Shown here piece after piece: positions 29,763 to 41,961 of a stretch of 64,000 bases of DNA. The notes below the pieces were generated by a model. It was not told the origin of the DNA. It made no database searches and worked only from the letters and a program-made list of their open reading frames with translations. The position numbers and the translations under genes are program-made. This stretch comes from Tubulanus polymorphus (Eukaryota; Nemertea; Palaeonemertea; Tubulaniformes; Tubulanidae), in assembly GCF_964204645.1 (NCBI RefSeq), contig NC_134028.1, positions 15,739,263 through 15,803,262 of the forward strand, given 5' to 3'. Each line of letters starts with the position of its first letter. Position 1 is the stretch's first letter.

Positions 29763-29993
29763 TTTAATATCAAATATTTGTTACTAAATTTATTTTAGAA
29801 GTTATTCATTTATATGTTATTCATATATATGAATATTTTAAGAGTAATAGGGAATATGAGGGTTCATATCAAAGGTTGAAGGGGCGAGTGAGTAAAAAAT
29901 GAAAAAATAAATTCGAGCGTGCGAGAATTTATTTTCATTTTTATCAGCTCGACCGTTCGACCTTTGGTATGAACCCCCATATTCCCTATTACT
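29763..29993. repeat. Right TIR and full terminal palindrome of the outer element
   Basis: An AT-rich leader (29,763-29,842) and a 151-bp near-palindrome (29,843-29,993) with arms starting AGTAATAGGGAATATG. The end is sharp: reverse-transcriptase sequence begins at 29,994. Confidence 0.85.
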
Positions 29994-30478
29994 GACTCCT
30001 TCTGCGGATAATGAATTCGCGATAAGAAGTCGGAATCTAAATGCTGTTTTCAGGCCTATATTTTACAGAAAATTGATACCCCTGTAGTAAGATACTCCAT
30101 CGCTGTAATTGTCCCGTGGCAAACCCATCAACTTCCATTTTCTCAACCAAAGAAGAGCCTTATGATCTGTTACCACCGAAAATGGCTTTCCATATAGATA
30201 AACTTTAAAATTCCTAATTGCTGAGATAAGAGCCAAACATTCTCGTTCACTAGCTGAATAAGCTTGTTCCTGTTTTGTTAATGATCGACCCCCGTATGGT
30301 GTAACTGTTCTTTCCCATCAGCACCTGTTTGCAACAAACAATACCCGACATCATTATTAGACGCATCGCAATGCACTATAAATTCATCCTTTAACGAAGG
30401 AAACGCCAATACCGGAGCTGTTACCAAGGCCTTCTTAACATCATCAAGCCTCCTGACATTGTTCATCAAAAGACTCCT
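29994..30478 (-). pseudogene. Ty3/Gypsy reverse transcriptase-RNase H remnant
   Basis: On the minus strand from about 30,478: DDVKKALVTAPVLAFPSL, then FIVHCDASNNDVGYCL (RNase H start), then in a shifted frame SLTKQEQAYSASERECLALI, FSVVTDHKALLWL and a final block. This is the connection/RNase H region of a Ty3/Gypsy pol. At least two frameshifts (near 30,292 and 30,118) disable it. It is cut on one side by the Polinton end at 29,993 and on the other by a microsatellite. Confidence 0.85.
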
Positions 30479-30484
30479 GACACA

Positions 30485-30564
<80 letters not shown>

Positions 30565-30567
30565 CAC
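30479..30567. repeat. (ACGC)n / (AC)n microsatellite
   Basis: About 17 tandem ACGC units followed by an AC run. It produces Arg/Ala/Cys/Val-repeat frames that are not genes. Confidence 0.97.
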
Positions 30568-30985
30568 TATCTTTTTCCACACACATAAAACCCTATAACT
30601 ATTGCTTCTACAACTGTATCAAACTGTATCAGAATCCAGGAAGAAAGCCACTAGATATTTGGATGGATATATGAAAGCTGTGGGTACGTCAAGTAGTTTC
30701 ACCGTTATTTGGATTCTCATTTCATGACGATTAGTGCTGGATTAGTTAATCTCTATGATTTGTGATTGACGTTACTTTCTCAAATTAAATCAATATACAT
30801 ATACCAACAATTAAACCTGGATTGACTTTTCAAGTCAAGTCTCATTAATTTTTCAAACTGCTCATATTTCAGATTTGAAAGTGTGATCAATAAAGTGAAA
30901 TTGAATTGAAAATATGAAGTTTGTTCAATATAAACAAATTGAATTGAATTCCAAATTTTAAGGGTCATTCTTAAGAATCCGCAGA
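30568..30985. other. Unannotated host DNA
   Basis: No gene or clear repeat is seen. From about 30,870 an AT-rich segment (AAATTGAATTGAATTCC) resembles the inverse of 33,120-33,150. Confidence 0.4.
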
Positions 30986-33075
30986 CCTGCCCTGAGAGGC
31001 CACATGGCTTCTCAGGGCAGGAACCTGCCCTGAGAGGCCATTGGCGCAATTAAGCAGTATAAATGGAAAACTCGGCTATAATTCTGATGAAACGGCGAAC
31101 TATCTCGCCGATGTTTGACATGCACATTGTCGAGTCATGAAATTAAATGGATTAAAATGAAATATATTAAACGTATTGATATATCGACACTTAACAAATA
31201 AAACGAAAGTAATATTTCAATGAAAATTCATTCATAATAAGAAATGTATTTTTAAAAAGTCATGTAGTTAACCGACGACGAAAAGTTATGGTGATTATAT
31301 AAATTTCAAAGCATTAATTTAATTATTCAAATATCCTATAGGCCTACATAAACAATTTGTGTCGTCCACTGATATCAGTGCGTTTCAATATGCTGTATAC
31401 TCTAATTCAACAGTGAATTTTTCGGGGGTTTCTACTGTTTTCGCAGAAACTCTATTGTAATTCTGCTGATCCTATTTTTTCTTCTCCGGGGTAAGGGTTG
31501 GTTGATCACATGTCATATTATTTTTCTTTAGGTTAATTACCTGAGCGCAGGCCAACTTTAATCAGTTTTATACTTTATCTAATGACAATGGCATAATTAT
31601 AGTTGCCACATGCAATAAGGCATACGCAATTGAATCTAATCTGATCAGCCCTGCGGGTGCAATTATATACGTAGTCTACTGTCGTCAACCTGCCCTGAGA
31701 GGCCAGTTCAACTGCTGCAGTTTGAGTTCTGCAGATCACCTGCCCTGAGAGGCCAGTTCAACTGCTGCAGTTTGACTTCTGATATCAACCTGCCCTGAGA
31801 GGCCTGTTCAACGGCTGCAGTTTGACTTCTGATATCAACCTGCCCTGAGAGGCCACTCTTTCATTTTGCAGATATCAACCTGCCCTGAGAGGCCAGTTTC
31901 ATTCTGCAAAAATCAACCTGCCCTGAGAGGCCAGTTTCATTCTGCAGATATCACCTGCCCTGAGAGGCCAGTTTAACTGCTGCAGTTTGAGTTCTGCAGA
32001 TCACCTGCCCTGAGAGGCCAGTTCAACTGCTGCAGATTGACTTCCGATATCAACCTGCCCTGAGAGGCCACTTTAATTCTGCAGAAATCAACCTGCCCTG
32101 AGAGGCCAGTTTCATTCTGCAAATCAACCTGCCCCGAGAGCTGCTGAAGTTTGACTTCCAATATCAACCTGCCCTGAGAGGCCAGTTTCGTTTCGATAAT
32201 ACAGATTTTTCCTACATTTGCAATCTAGGCTAGGCCTCACGCATGTTACCAAAATGAGTTTAGAAAATGTGTCGAATGTTTTATATTGACGTAATGAGCA
32301 ATTGCGGCGTGCTCTCCTCATCTCTTCGTCACCTCCCATTAATGTGTGAGCAAGCCGATAGCCAGTTTAATTACGATGCAATAAGGACTTTGTTATTTAA
32401 CACAAGTGCATTCATATTTATTGATGCAAACAATGCATATATAGAAATACGTATGCAAATGTAACACAAGAAAGTGAAGTGCAAAGGAATTAGAAGAAAC
32501 ATATAGCACGTTAATCGTAAATTATAGATTACAAATAAAAACAGCGCCGCTTGGAATCATATAATTTAATTTTTACAAAAACTTGTATCATCGTTATCAT
32601 TAATTACCTTACATAGCAGCAAAATTCTATTCCTGAGAGTAATTGTGATTTTTCTTCTTCATTAAGTTATAGATGAAATTTTTTATGATGTTTTGATAAG
32701 AAATGTTCCCACAGAGAAAAGTTTTTTTCATTTCTTTATTTCTATGAAAAATATTAGTATTTTTTAATTTGTTTCTGAAAAATACCAATTATAATTCTAT
32801 TTTCTTATATATTTCAACAAAAATTCATATTTTGATTTTAGGTAACTTTTTTTTCCCTTACGTCTTGACTATTTAACTGTTTTAGCTTAATATGATTAAA
32901 AGCATTTGTATTTCTCAATTTATTTCTATAGAATACAGCGTAGTCTTCTATTGTATGATCGAAAACTTTAGTTTGAATCTGAATATCCCGATCACCTTGC
33001 CACCATTTCAGCTCACTCTGTTGAATGGGTTTTCATTTTCTATTGATTCAAACGACTGGCCTCTCAGGGCAGGTT
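30986..33075. mobile_element. Putative non-autonomous element with subterminal CCTGCCCTGAGAGGCC motifs
   Basis: The 16-bp motif CCTGCCCTGAGAGGCC occurs at 30,987 and 31,023, about twelve times at 31,690-32,185 and once inverted at 33,058-33,073. Sequences outside the first and last motif are weakly inverse to each other. Clustered terminal-proximal motifs in opposite orientation suggest a DNA transposon whose transposase binds them, but no coding sequence or target duplication was found. Confidence 0.45.
31687..32190. repeat. Tandem 35-50-bp repeat array
   Basis: About twelve units, each CCTGCCCTGAGAGGCC followed by a 20-34-bp variable part (often CAGTTCAACTGCTGCAG or CAGTTTCATTCTGCAG). Short open frames on the minus strand within it are repeat artefacts. 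Confidence 0.95.
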
Positions 33076-33179
33076 CTGGAAAATCTGCAGAAAGACTCAT
33101 ATGAAATTTTGAGTTTGTTCAATAAAATTTTATTCAATTGAATTGAAAATTGTTAATTAGTATTAATTTTGGAACTACT

Positions 33180-33325
33180 ATAACCACGTAGTGGAAGGAT
33201 GACCAAAACTGCAGTTAGGCCATCATCTCTGTTCTGTCCACTTCATTGTTACTAAACCGATGGTGATTGTGTTTTGGTACGGACCAATAAAGTTTATTTG
33301 TATTTGTATTTGTATTTGTATGCAG
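33180..33325. mobile_element. LINE-like 3' end with (TATTTG)n tail
   Basis: A unique stretch ends in ACCAATAAAGTTTATTTG followed by four to five TATTTG units, the layout of a non-LTR retrotransposon 3' terminus with a microsatellite tail. No coding part is attached. Confidence 0.5.
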
Positions 33326-34382
33326 CAGGTATTAAGATTAAGAATTAGAGAGAGGTAGCGGTAGACGAAGTTTAATTTAGCTTTAATTTAAGCGGGCAAG
33401 GCTACTGTATTTTAATCACTCGAATAATCATCAGTGATACAGGCGGACTACTACGGACATAATGGTTGACGTTCCGATAAAAGAGATTGACTTGATACTA
33501 GCACGAGTAAGTAATATGTCAAAGTCAAACTCAAAGAACTTGGTAAACAGCCAGATTTAATGAATAAATAGAGGCGAGCCAGTGCCTCTTCAGTCATAGA
33601 ATTCTATATTGTAAAAAAACATCATAGACGTTTTGTTGAAGGCACTTTAATTTCGGATTAGGCCTATAGCTATACGAATTATACTCGAAACGGAAAAGGG
33701 AAATAGCGTTTGAAAAACGGAAGTAAAAAACGCATGAAGAAACGATATGTTAAATAACGCACAGCATTTTACTCCCAGGCATTGGCATAATTTTGAGTTA
33801 ATTATTCAGTACTTGTGTGGAGGGGGACGGTCATTTTGTAACACCTCGCGCATGCGTTATTCTCCGGGACTCGACCCTTAGTGACGCTGTGAAACCGGTG
33901 CGCTTGTTATTCCAAAAAATTCAACCCGTTGCTAAGGGACTGTGCTTTTTGTGGGATTCAATCCTGTCTTCCAATTGGTTTCTACGAAAAAAAACGAACT
34001 AATAATAACATTTTTTTGACAATATTTTGTGAATATTCTTTGTAAATATTCTGAAAATTACACAAAATCATTTTGTTATCCTTCATTCACATATTTAAAC
34101 TTCGCGTGACGCGGCCCGCAAGTTTCGACGAAAGTTCGTCCGTGAACGTCATTTTCATTGCCACGATTTAGCCAATGCCGATGTGTCCCGGATATAAACT
34201 ACAGTTTTTGAGAAGGACGGTATGGAGAAATAAAGGTTATTTGAATTTGCTGATTAACTTAAGGAGCTTCGGCGCTCGCTGTGCGCTTAAAAATAGGCCG
34301 ATTAAATTGCACAGGGTCTCGTAATCAATGAGTATCGTAAACTAAGAACTTATCTAGATTGGATTTTACTTCCGGGTTGGTT
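33326..34382. other. Host DNA without recognised genes
   Basis: Only short open frames are present. No splice-bounded exon or repeat was recognised. Confidence 0.4.
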
Positions 34383-36570
34383 TTTAGCCCACTTGGGACT
34401 TAAAGTCCCAGCGGGCTATTGCGTTCACTTTTCGTCCGTCATCCGTCCGTCCGTAGACGGAATCCAGTTATTTTGGGAAGTTTTGAAGACGCTTCAATGG
34501 ATTGTCTTGATATTTGGGTTACACATGTATCTACCCTAGACACATCTTCAGCCCAAAAACTGGCCCTGCCAGAATCCAGATGGCCAACTGGCAGCCATTG
34601 TTGTTCGCCAAAATCAACACTTTTTTCACATTTTTGAACTTTTTGAGGGAAATTTTGATGTTTTATAGGCCTACCTGAGACAGGTATTTTTGATCAGCCA
34701 ATTATGACGCAATTGGCGGCCATCTTGGTGTCATCAGTACTCATTCGTAGGTGGGAAAAAGTTTTTCCACATTATATTGATACCTAAGCGTATTTTTTGT
34801 TACCACAATCGATTAGAAACTTGTAGCTCATAACTTCACGGAGAACCTTAGTGTCAGTGGTATATCGCTAACGCGACCCCTGATACTAAGTCGCGGAAGC
34901 CATATACGCGGTGACTTTAAATTCTTTTTAATTCAACTCTAATTATATCATCACTACTCAGCTCTCATTCAACCGATTTAAAAAAATAAACCATCATTGC
35001 AAACCTCTGATCTTTCTTGTTCTTACTGTTGTATTTATTTAGTCATTTTGTCATCGTATTTTGTGTATGAAACGATTTTTCATGACTTGTCAAATATCCA
35101 CGAGTCGTGCAGAGCGGTATCTATTGTTGTGTTGCTAAGATATTGATTTTTTTATGCGGGTGAGTCTCGCGAGGAACCGTTTTTTTAGTAAAACATTAGC
35201 GGTACTAAAATATTCATAGAGGCAATTTCCAGCCACTTGAACTTCAAATATATTCTTTAGAGTGTAAACAATGAAAAGATAACAACATAAGGTCAGTGCA
35301 GGTAGTTTATTTATTGAAATCGGATGAGTAGTTGCCGAGTACTGAGTGGTTAAAATGCCGACTGAGCGCCAGTCGGAAATTTCGACGTAAAATAACGACT
35401 ACGTGACTGGGTGGGTGGTTCATGCGAGCTCTTTAGTATAGGCAGTATACGGAGCTCTGCGAACCGGCCATTCTCAGGACTGGGTGAACTCATAACGTGT
35501 TCTATGATTGTGGTGACTTTCAAGGTCATTGGTTTTTTTATATGGCCACCAGGGGGCGTTGAATAATACAATATCTTAGTATTTCTATATTATATTCGTA
35601 TCAATGCATATTTTGTAACCACAATCAATTGCAAAGTTGTAGCTCATGACATCATCTATGATTGTGGCAAGTTTTAAGGCCATTAGTTATTCTATATGGT
35701 CACCAGGGGGCGTTGAATAGCAGAATAACTAAGTATTTTCTTATTATATTGGTACCTAGGCATATTTTGTCAAATCATCAATCAATTACAAAGTTATAGT
35801 TCGTGACATGTTCTATGATTGTGGTGAGTTTCAAGGTCATTGGGTGTTGAATATGGTCACCAAGGGGCATTGAATAGTAGAATAACTTAGTATTTCCATT
35901 GGCAACGAGGTATATTTTGTTATCACAATCAATTACAAAATCGAAGCTGCTGACATGTTCGATGATTGTGGTGTGTTTCAAGGTCATTGGTTTTTTTATA
36001 TGTCCACCAGGGGGCGTTGAATAATACAATATCTTAGAATTTCTATATTATAGGCCTATTCGTATCAATGCATATTTTATAACCACAATCAATCGCAAAG
36101 TTGTAGCTCATGACATCATCTATGATTGTGGCAAGTTTTATGGCCATTAGTTATTCTATATGGTCACCAGGGGGCTTTGAATAGTAGAATAATTAAGTAT
36201 TTCCTTATTATATTGGTACCTAGGCATATTTTGTCAAATCATCAATCATCAATCAATTACAAAGTTATAGTTCGTGACATGTTCTATGATTGTGGTGAGT
36301 TTCAAGGTCATTGGTTGTTGAATATGGTCACCAAGGGGCATTGAATAGCAGAATAACTTAGTATTTCCATATTAAATTGGTAACGAGGCATATTTTGTTA
36401 TCGCAATCAATTACAAAATCAAAGCTGCTGACATGTTCTATGATTGTGGTGTGTTTCAAGGTCATTGGTTTTGTATGTGGTCACCAGGGGGTGTTCAATA
36501 TTGAAATTGTTAGATTGTTGAGCATTTGGAACCACTTCCCAAGTGGGCATGGTGTCCCTGGACCCCTAGT
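34383..36570. mobile_element. Dispersed repeat element with internal ~155-bp units
   Basis: It begins with GCCCACTTGGGACTTAAAG and ends with TTCCCAAGTGGGC, short inverted termini. Internally a unit of about 150-160 bp recurs (35,480-36,480) with the blocks TCTATGATTGTGG, TTTCAAGGTCATTGG, CACCAGGGGGCGTTGAATA and TTGGTACCTAGGCATATTTTG. Related pieces are at 41,605-41,860, 45,456-45,547, 53,935-54,165, 55,335-55,475, 58,455-58,990 and 59,745-60,175, so this is an abundant family of this genome. The short frames inside are not genes. Confidence 0.75.
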
Positions 36571-38635
36571 TTAGTATGCAGTGGATATTTTACCGTCTAC
36601 GGCTGAGTATTTATTTATGCTATTTTACTGTACGTCGTCGCTGATTGGCTGATTTACACCGCACATGGGCACAGAGGTACGCGACTTTGAAAATTCTAGG
36701 AAAGTGTGGAGACAAGAGTTAGAGAAAATAAAGCGAGACTCGAAGCCCGGGCCAGTTACTAGCGCAGGTCTGCATCATGCTACTTGACCACCAAGCTCGC
36801 TGAAAACCAACCGAATGTTTTAACTATCTAAAGTACCTGACCTTACCCCTAATCCTATCCCTAGGGGTAAAACGGAACCCTCTGGACCCTCTTCTCACCA
36901 TCTCGACACTAACCCTATCGAATCCCTTACCCTAAACCCAATATAATTATTTTATTGTTGCTTTTAGTTAATAAGTTAATAATACTATAGGCCTATATAT
37001 AGGCCTAGTAATGATGTACGGTAAAATAGTGGAAGTTACTTTGCCGTATACAGTTAAATATCCACTTCGTTTTTAGTATTTACCACAGGCACTCTCCGAT
37101 GGGCTTGGGATAAAATTCCTGGGGTATTTGATAGTGTATCTGTGTTTTGATTGGTTATTCTGTAGTAAATGATCAGGCCTTAAAATTGGGAAAATCAGAC
37201 TTGCAGCTAGTCTGAATACCAGTTGTCGTTACAGGTTCCCTACAACGTCTCACGATAAAGTATCATATATGGGTCCTCCTTATCACCGAGATGACGTTAT
37301 TTACCGAGATCAACCGAGATGGCTTGAAATATAACATATTTATTTATTCCTTATCTATTATAACACTTGAAATCATGTTATATCAGTAATAAATACCTTC
37401 CAGAGTCATATTTTTCAATGTTATTTATCAATGTCAGTCCAAGTTCAAGTCCGAATCCGTAATTTACACTCCTATCATGCAATAGCCATTACCTGCCAAA
37501 ATATAATAGTCGTTCATGGGTTCAAGATCGCTTTAAGTGCTCGGAAAACGCTTTTAATTTCTACCTCCTAAATTGTTTCGCGCCTTCGGCCTGCGCCGTC
37601 AGCATGTTCGCGTGTGTAACTCAAGAAAAAAACCGTGGATTTCAAAGGTCGGTGTTCTCATCTCTGTACTTAGTCAGTAACCTGTCCGTGGTTTAGTTTC
37701 ACGATCAGATATTTTCAAAAACCACAGTCAGGAATGGGAAGGTCACTTTTGTATGCAATCTTCGTCGGCCAATTTGACTGACGAGTAATTTGCCTGGCAT
37801 TTCATTGTCTCTTAAGATATCCGTCTAATTTTTGTTGTAATCGATGCACAACAGATTCGTAGTTTGTCTGATACCTATAACACCTCACCTGACGATCTTA
37901 ATCCATGTGCAAATCGGCCGTAAAGTGAGAGTAAATTTCCGTCGAGTCAACAGCTGCCATTTTGAAAATTACTGGAGGGTGCTGGCAACTGTTGACTGAG
38001 GCCAGGACAACAGCACAAACTATCGAAGCGAAACAACGAAATTGAAAAAATTAATAAATCAACACTTATTCACATTTTTCTTTTACCAGAATTTATTATT
38101 TCATTATTTATTGTAGAAAACACGAAGATTTGAAATATAAGTTGAAAAACCATCAAAAATAAAAATTGTCTTTTCGTCTTGGAAGTTTTATATAAATCCT
38201 TGTATATAGGTATGTAGAATCCTTGTATGTAGGTCCCCTTGTCTTATCATGCCACATGTGCAATACAGAGAAATGGCGGCCAATGGCGAAATTTGTGGAG
38301 AAATTAATTAATTTCTTAAAATAATGTTGATTAATCACTCGAAACATACATAAAATTGGATTATTTCGAAAGGTACCTGTGTTAGTTTGTGAATTAAGCC
38401 ATTAATTGTGGACTGAAGTGAATAGAAAGTATATTTTTGAAGTGTTACTTTTTTCAACCGTGTTTTAGCCCTTGTCATCCCTAACGTTGGTATAAGCCCA
38501 TCCGATTATAAAAAGCTTACCACCAACGATTAGGTAACTAACTACTCTGTACTAAAAAGTGACTTGTGCCGACTGGAACCGACAGGAGCCGACTGGAAAC
38601 CTACTGGAGCTCGAATTGAAAATAAAGCCGTTTTT
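36571..38635. other. Host DNA without recognised genes
   Basis: No exon or element could be supported. A short stretch of CCTAACCC-like degenerate sequence lies at about 36,840-36,940. Confidence 0.4.
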
Positions 38636-38830
38636 ATTTATGATACGCGCGTATGCCGACGGCAAATTTTCCTTTTATTTAACCAACGCGCCTAATCCGC
38701 GTATACAAATCGTCGCATTTATTTAACATACTTGCATACACGCGTATCATACGCAACCAACTCGTTGTTTTAGACGCGTTGCTGTCGCATTAAGCAAGAT
38801 GGCGGATCCGGTGCGCGTGAGGTACGTTGT
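38636..38830 (+). promoter_or_regulatory. CpG-rich promoter-like segment with candidate first exon
   Basis: This CpG-rich stretch contains an inverted repeat (TGATACGCGCGTATG at ~38,641 and its complement near 38,735). It is followed by AAGATGGCGGATCCG, a good Kozak-like ATG at 38,799, and a donor-like GAG|GTACGT at 38,821. The implied exon codes only MADPVRVR. Its phase does not fit the exon at 39,487 or the EXOC7 exon at 46,242, so the gene it belongs to is unresolved. Confidence 0.35.
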
Positions 38831-39486
38831 TAAAGAAACAAATTATTTTGTAAATAAGATGTTGAAATCATGAGATACGTTTCTGAAAGTTGTTCACGTG
38901 TGTTGTACTTGTACATTTATTACGGCAGTAATGATCTAAAAATCTCACCAGTGACGTATTCTTGGTGAAAGCGGTTTAGTGTGTAGTCGATCCTGTCTGT
39001 GTTATAGTGTATGTACTGTGTAGGCCTACCACAGGCACCCACAAGGACTCATCTCGTTTGACAGTGCCGTGGAGGTCACCAATTCCCAAATTATTACTGA
39101 ATTGGCGACTTCAATCAACCAATCAATCATCTTTTTTTATGATACTTCAGTGAAGGCATACGTTTCTTACTTTTTACAGTACATGTAGTGGAACTGCTAG
39201 CTGTGTTTCTGACGATAAGAGTTTTACAGTCACATTGGATATGGGTGATGCCCTTGCGACATTCACGGTGGACAGGGCCACATAGGCCTATGTGGCAGTA
39301 GTGGAAAATAATGGTAGGTAGGCCTGTTTTCGTCATTACTTGCAATTCTTCTTTCATTCCAGATCTATCTCATTTGAATCTCATTCATGTCATGTGAATG
39401 ATAATAATAGCAATATTTGTTAGGCTTATTCATATTTCATTTATGATGGTACATGAAAATTTATTTGTATTTTTTGTTTTTTGTAG

Positions 39487-40387
39487 ATGAGGAAGAAATA
39501 AAAAAGCTCAAGGACGCTTATCATAGACAGTCAGGTCGATCAATTGCAATTGTTGAAAGTAAATCAAATGCCAAAGGTGTGTGGTCTTCAATATACAATA
39601 TACCTTTATTGTGTTCTCAATAATTTGATGTTTTTTTGGAATCAAATGGATCTTAAAAAGTCTTGAACCTAAATGTAATACTTTGATGATTTTGGGCTAT
39701 GTGACCTGCAAGGGGTGGATGAAATCGGTTGTATTTATTTTCAGAGAAAATTTTGAATAATAGATAAACTCTGTTTTATGATTTCTATAATTCATTTTTC
39801 AGCTGATGCAATGTCACGTGCTGCCGTGTTGTGCCTTATTGATCTTTATAGTAAAAATGCAACGAAGATGGCTGATAAAAAAACTGAAAAAAAAAGTATG
39901 GAATGATATTGCCACAGAAATGAAAAAGCAGGGACATTTTTTTGAGTGGCTTCATCTAAAGAATAAATTTAGTAATCTTCTGCGTTACTATCGGAGCGTA
40001 AAAGACCACAACAACAAAACTGGCAGAGAACCCAAAACATGTCCATATTTTAAGGAGTTGGACAATATTTTTGGTTCGAAACAAAACACCCATCCAGATG
40101 TCATTTTGGATTCATTTTCGGATGAACCAAATGATAGAGGATCTTCTACTGACACCGAAAATGATCTTTTTGATAGTTTGCTTGCTTCTTATAAACGTAA
40201 AAGTGTCCAAACACCAAAGAAATCAAAAGTATTGAAATCACTCGAAAGTTTCCATCAACAGAAATTGGAGGAAAATGAGAAATTATCTCATCAAATGGAA
40301 ACGCAACATCAACAGATGATGGAGATTGAAAAACAAAAATTAGAGGGCACCAGAGGTGAAAAAATTAGACCTCCTTCTAGTAGATAA
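39487..40387 (+). pseudogene. PIF/Harbinger Myb/SANT-like DNA-binding protein gene
   Basis: Two exons are visible: 39,487-39,576 (DEEEIKKLKDAYHR..., donor AAAG|GTGTGT) and 39,803-40,387 (acceptor TTTTTCAG), joined in phase. The second contains a trihelix Myb/SANT-like domain (VLCLIDLYSKNATK; KVWNDIATEMKKQGH; KNKFSNLLRYYRSVKDHN; PYFKELDNIFGSK), an acidic linker and a Gln/Glu-rich coiled-coil tail. Such proteins are the second gene of PIF/Harbinger transposons and guide the transposase to the ends. A frameshift in a nine-A run at 39,887-39,895 separates the first helix from the rest, so it is decayed or misread there. An upstream first exon was not found. Confidence 0.75.
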
Positions 40388-41334
40388 ATTCTAAAAAAGA
40401 GAAAGTGAAATAGGACCAAATATCAGTTTTGTATTTTAATGCAGATGTTAGCATTTTATGAATTTTATTTTCAGTGCAAGCGTAAGCATTTTGTTGATTA
40501 AATTTTCTGCTCAAGTGATCTCTAGATTTTTAAATTTTTATATATATTTTATCTGTATATTATATGGGACGACCGATTGTCTTTCAAACACAATGCAGGT
40601 TCATCTTGGCTAGAAACAAGAAAAATAGAGTTGATTTGAGTAATTCGATGTAGTAAAATTCAGTCTTTTAGGTTCTATCCTTAAAATCATGGTCCCTTTG
40701 TTGACAGCTATTAGCCTCAATCCGTCCATTTGTAGTTTCTTTCGTGGCCGTATATTTACTGAGAGGATCATCATTCCTGGGATCCAGGAAGCAAGGGTAG
40801 ATTTGGTGTGTTAAGGGAGAGGAATCTAATTTAGTCTTGAGCTGCTTCATATTCTGTACTACATGCAGCTAATTACATACAATACATGTATCAATGAAAA
40901 ATATACCCCGCAATCAAATTTAGATCTGGATTTAGGTATAGATGGAGAGCTCATCACTTAACCTGGGATTATTTTCCCCGTTTTCAACACGCTGTAATCA
41001 GTAGATTCTCCTCGAACCTAAAATGCATTCAACTTGACAAGTCATTAATTTTTTTCCTGTCTCCTATGTTTTCTATAGAACCCTTGAACTCGAAACCCAT
41101 TTAAACGAATGATTTTGTAATCAGCTTTTCCCATTCAATTTGAGCTGACCAGAGTCTACTGTATTACTGCAAGTCTCCACCACATGCAAAATGGAAAAGA
41201 AAATCTGTGTAATCTGGAAGAGAGCATTGTATTTTCATACATTGTATCATATTCATTATACACAGCTGAAAAATTATTTTGGATCTCACATCTTACAGAA
41301 ACACGTACGCATTGATTTTTGAAATCTTTCGAAC

Positions 41335-41526
41335 CTACTCGAATGCTTCTAGGATTACTGCAATTGCACGACGTTTAGCAATGGCTGATGGAAGAGGTTC
41401 ATTTCCATGAGTAACATTATCATCATCGATTTGCGCTTCATCACCTTCATTTAAATAATCTTCTACAGACTCACTTACTAAACAGATATTGTGCAAGACA
41501 AAACAACTTATGCCCAAAAATGTCAA
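41335..41526 (-). pseudogene. PIF/Harbinger transposase C-terminal fragment
   Basis: About 63 codons: TFLGISCFVLHNICL near the start, an acidic middle, then a basic end (SAIAKRRAIAVILEAFE). The ACFVLHNIC-type block is typical of the end of the DDE_Tnp_4 (Harbinger) nuclease. It lies tail-to-tail with the Myb-like gene at 39,487-40,387, the usual two-gene arrangement of the superfamily. The catalytic part upstream is missing, replaced by the dispersed repeat from about 41,600. Confidence 0.65.
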
Positions 41527-41604
41527 TTTTGGCCCGAATTCTGAGTCCTGTAGCTTCCTACTGGTTTACCATTTCTCATTGCAATTTGTGATGGGTATTC
41601 TTTG

Positions 41605-41860
41605 GAAAAGGGTGTTTTATACCTGAGACAAGTATTTTTGATCAGCCAATTATGACGCAATTGGCAGCCATCTTGGTGTCATCAGTACGCATTTGTAGGT
41701 GGGAAAAAGTTTTTCGACATTATATTGAAACCTAAGCATATTTTGTTACGACAATGAATTAGAAAGTTGTAGTTCATAAGGTGCTCTATGATTGTGGTGA
41801 GTTTCAAGTTTGTTGGTTTTGTATCTGGCTACCAGGGGGCGTTGAATAATACAATACAAA
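41605..41860. repeat. Copy of the dispersed ~155-bp-unit family
   Basis: Matches 34,670-34,760 (GATCAGCCAATTATGACG) and the CACCAGGGGGCGTTGAATA block. Its remainder seems to continue at 45,456-45,547, so retroelement sequences between about 41,861 and 45,455 appear inserted in it. Confidence 0.7.
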
Positions 41861-41961
41861 GCTGGTAGGTGCGGGAACTCCGCAGAACTTACTCCCTCTT
41901 GCCCTGCCATGTTGCGTTTCCCTGTTCCAGATGACAAAACTTCTTGATGTGGCCCCTGGCG

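Larger units (their letters stand above)
4895..29993. mobile_element. Composite locus of nested Polinton/Maverick copies
   Basis: This ~25-kb AT-rich block encodes the diagnostic Polinton set: protein-primed family B polymerase, retroviral-type integrase, A32-like packaging ATPase, major capsid protein and penton. It consists of (i) the right third of one copy, 4.9-11.04 kb; (ii) a polymerase fragment 11,041-11,861 continued at 28,227-29,039; (iii) a structurally complete copy at 11,862-28,220 splitting that fragment; and (iv) a scrambled right end to 29,993. The right border is sharp: a terminal palindrome ends at 29,993 and Gypsy reverse-transcriptase sequence follows at once. The left border lacks a terminal repeat, so the outer element is incomplete. 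Confidence 0.9.

Noticed and set aside
4928-29993. Adenovirus-type cysteine protease of the element
   Set aside because: No protease motif could be recognised in any frame; it may be absent or too diverged to see by eye.
30278-30586. Open frame with CVRACVRA repeats
   Set aside because: The Cys/Arg/Val part is the (ACGC)n microsatellite; only the distal part is a real Gypsy remnant.
38799-38821. First exon of EXOC7
   Set aside because: The eight-codon exon ends in phase 2, which gives a stop when joined to the exon at 46,242; an intermediate exon was not found.
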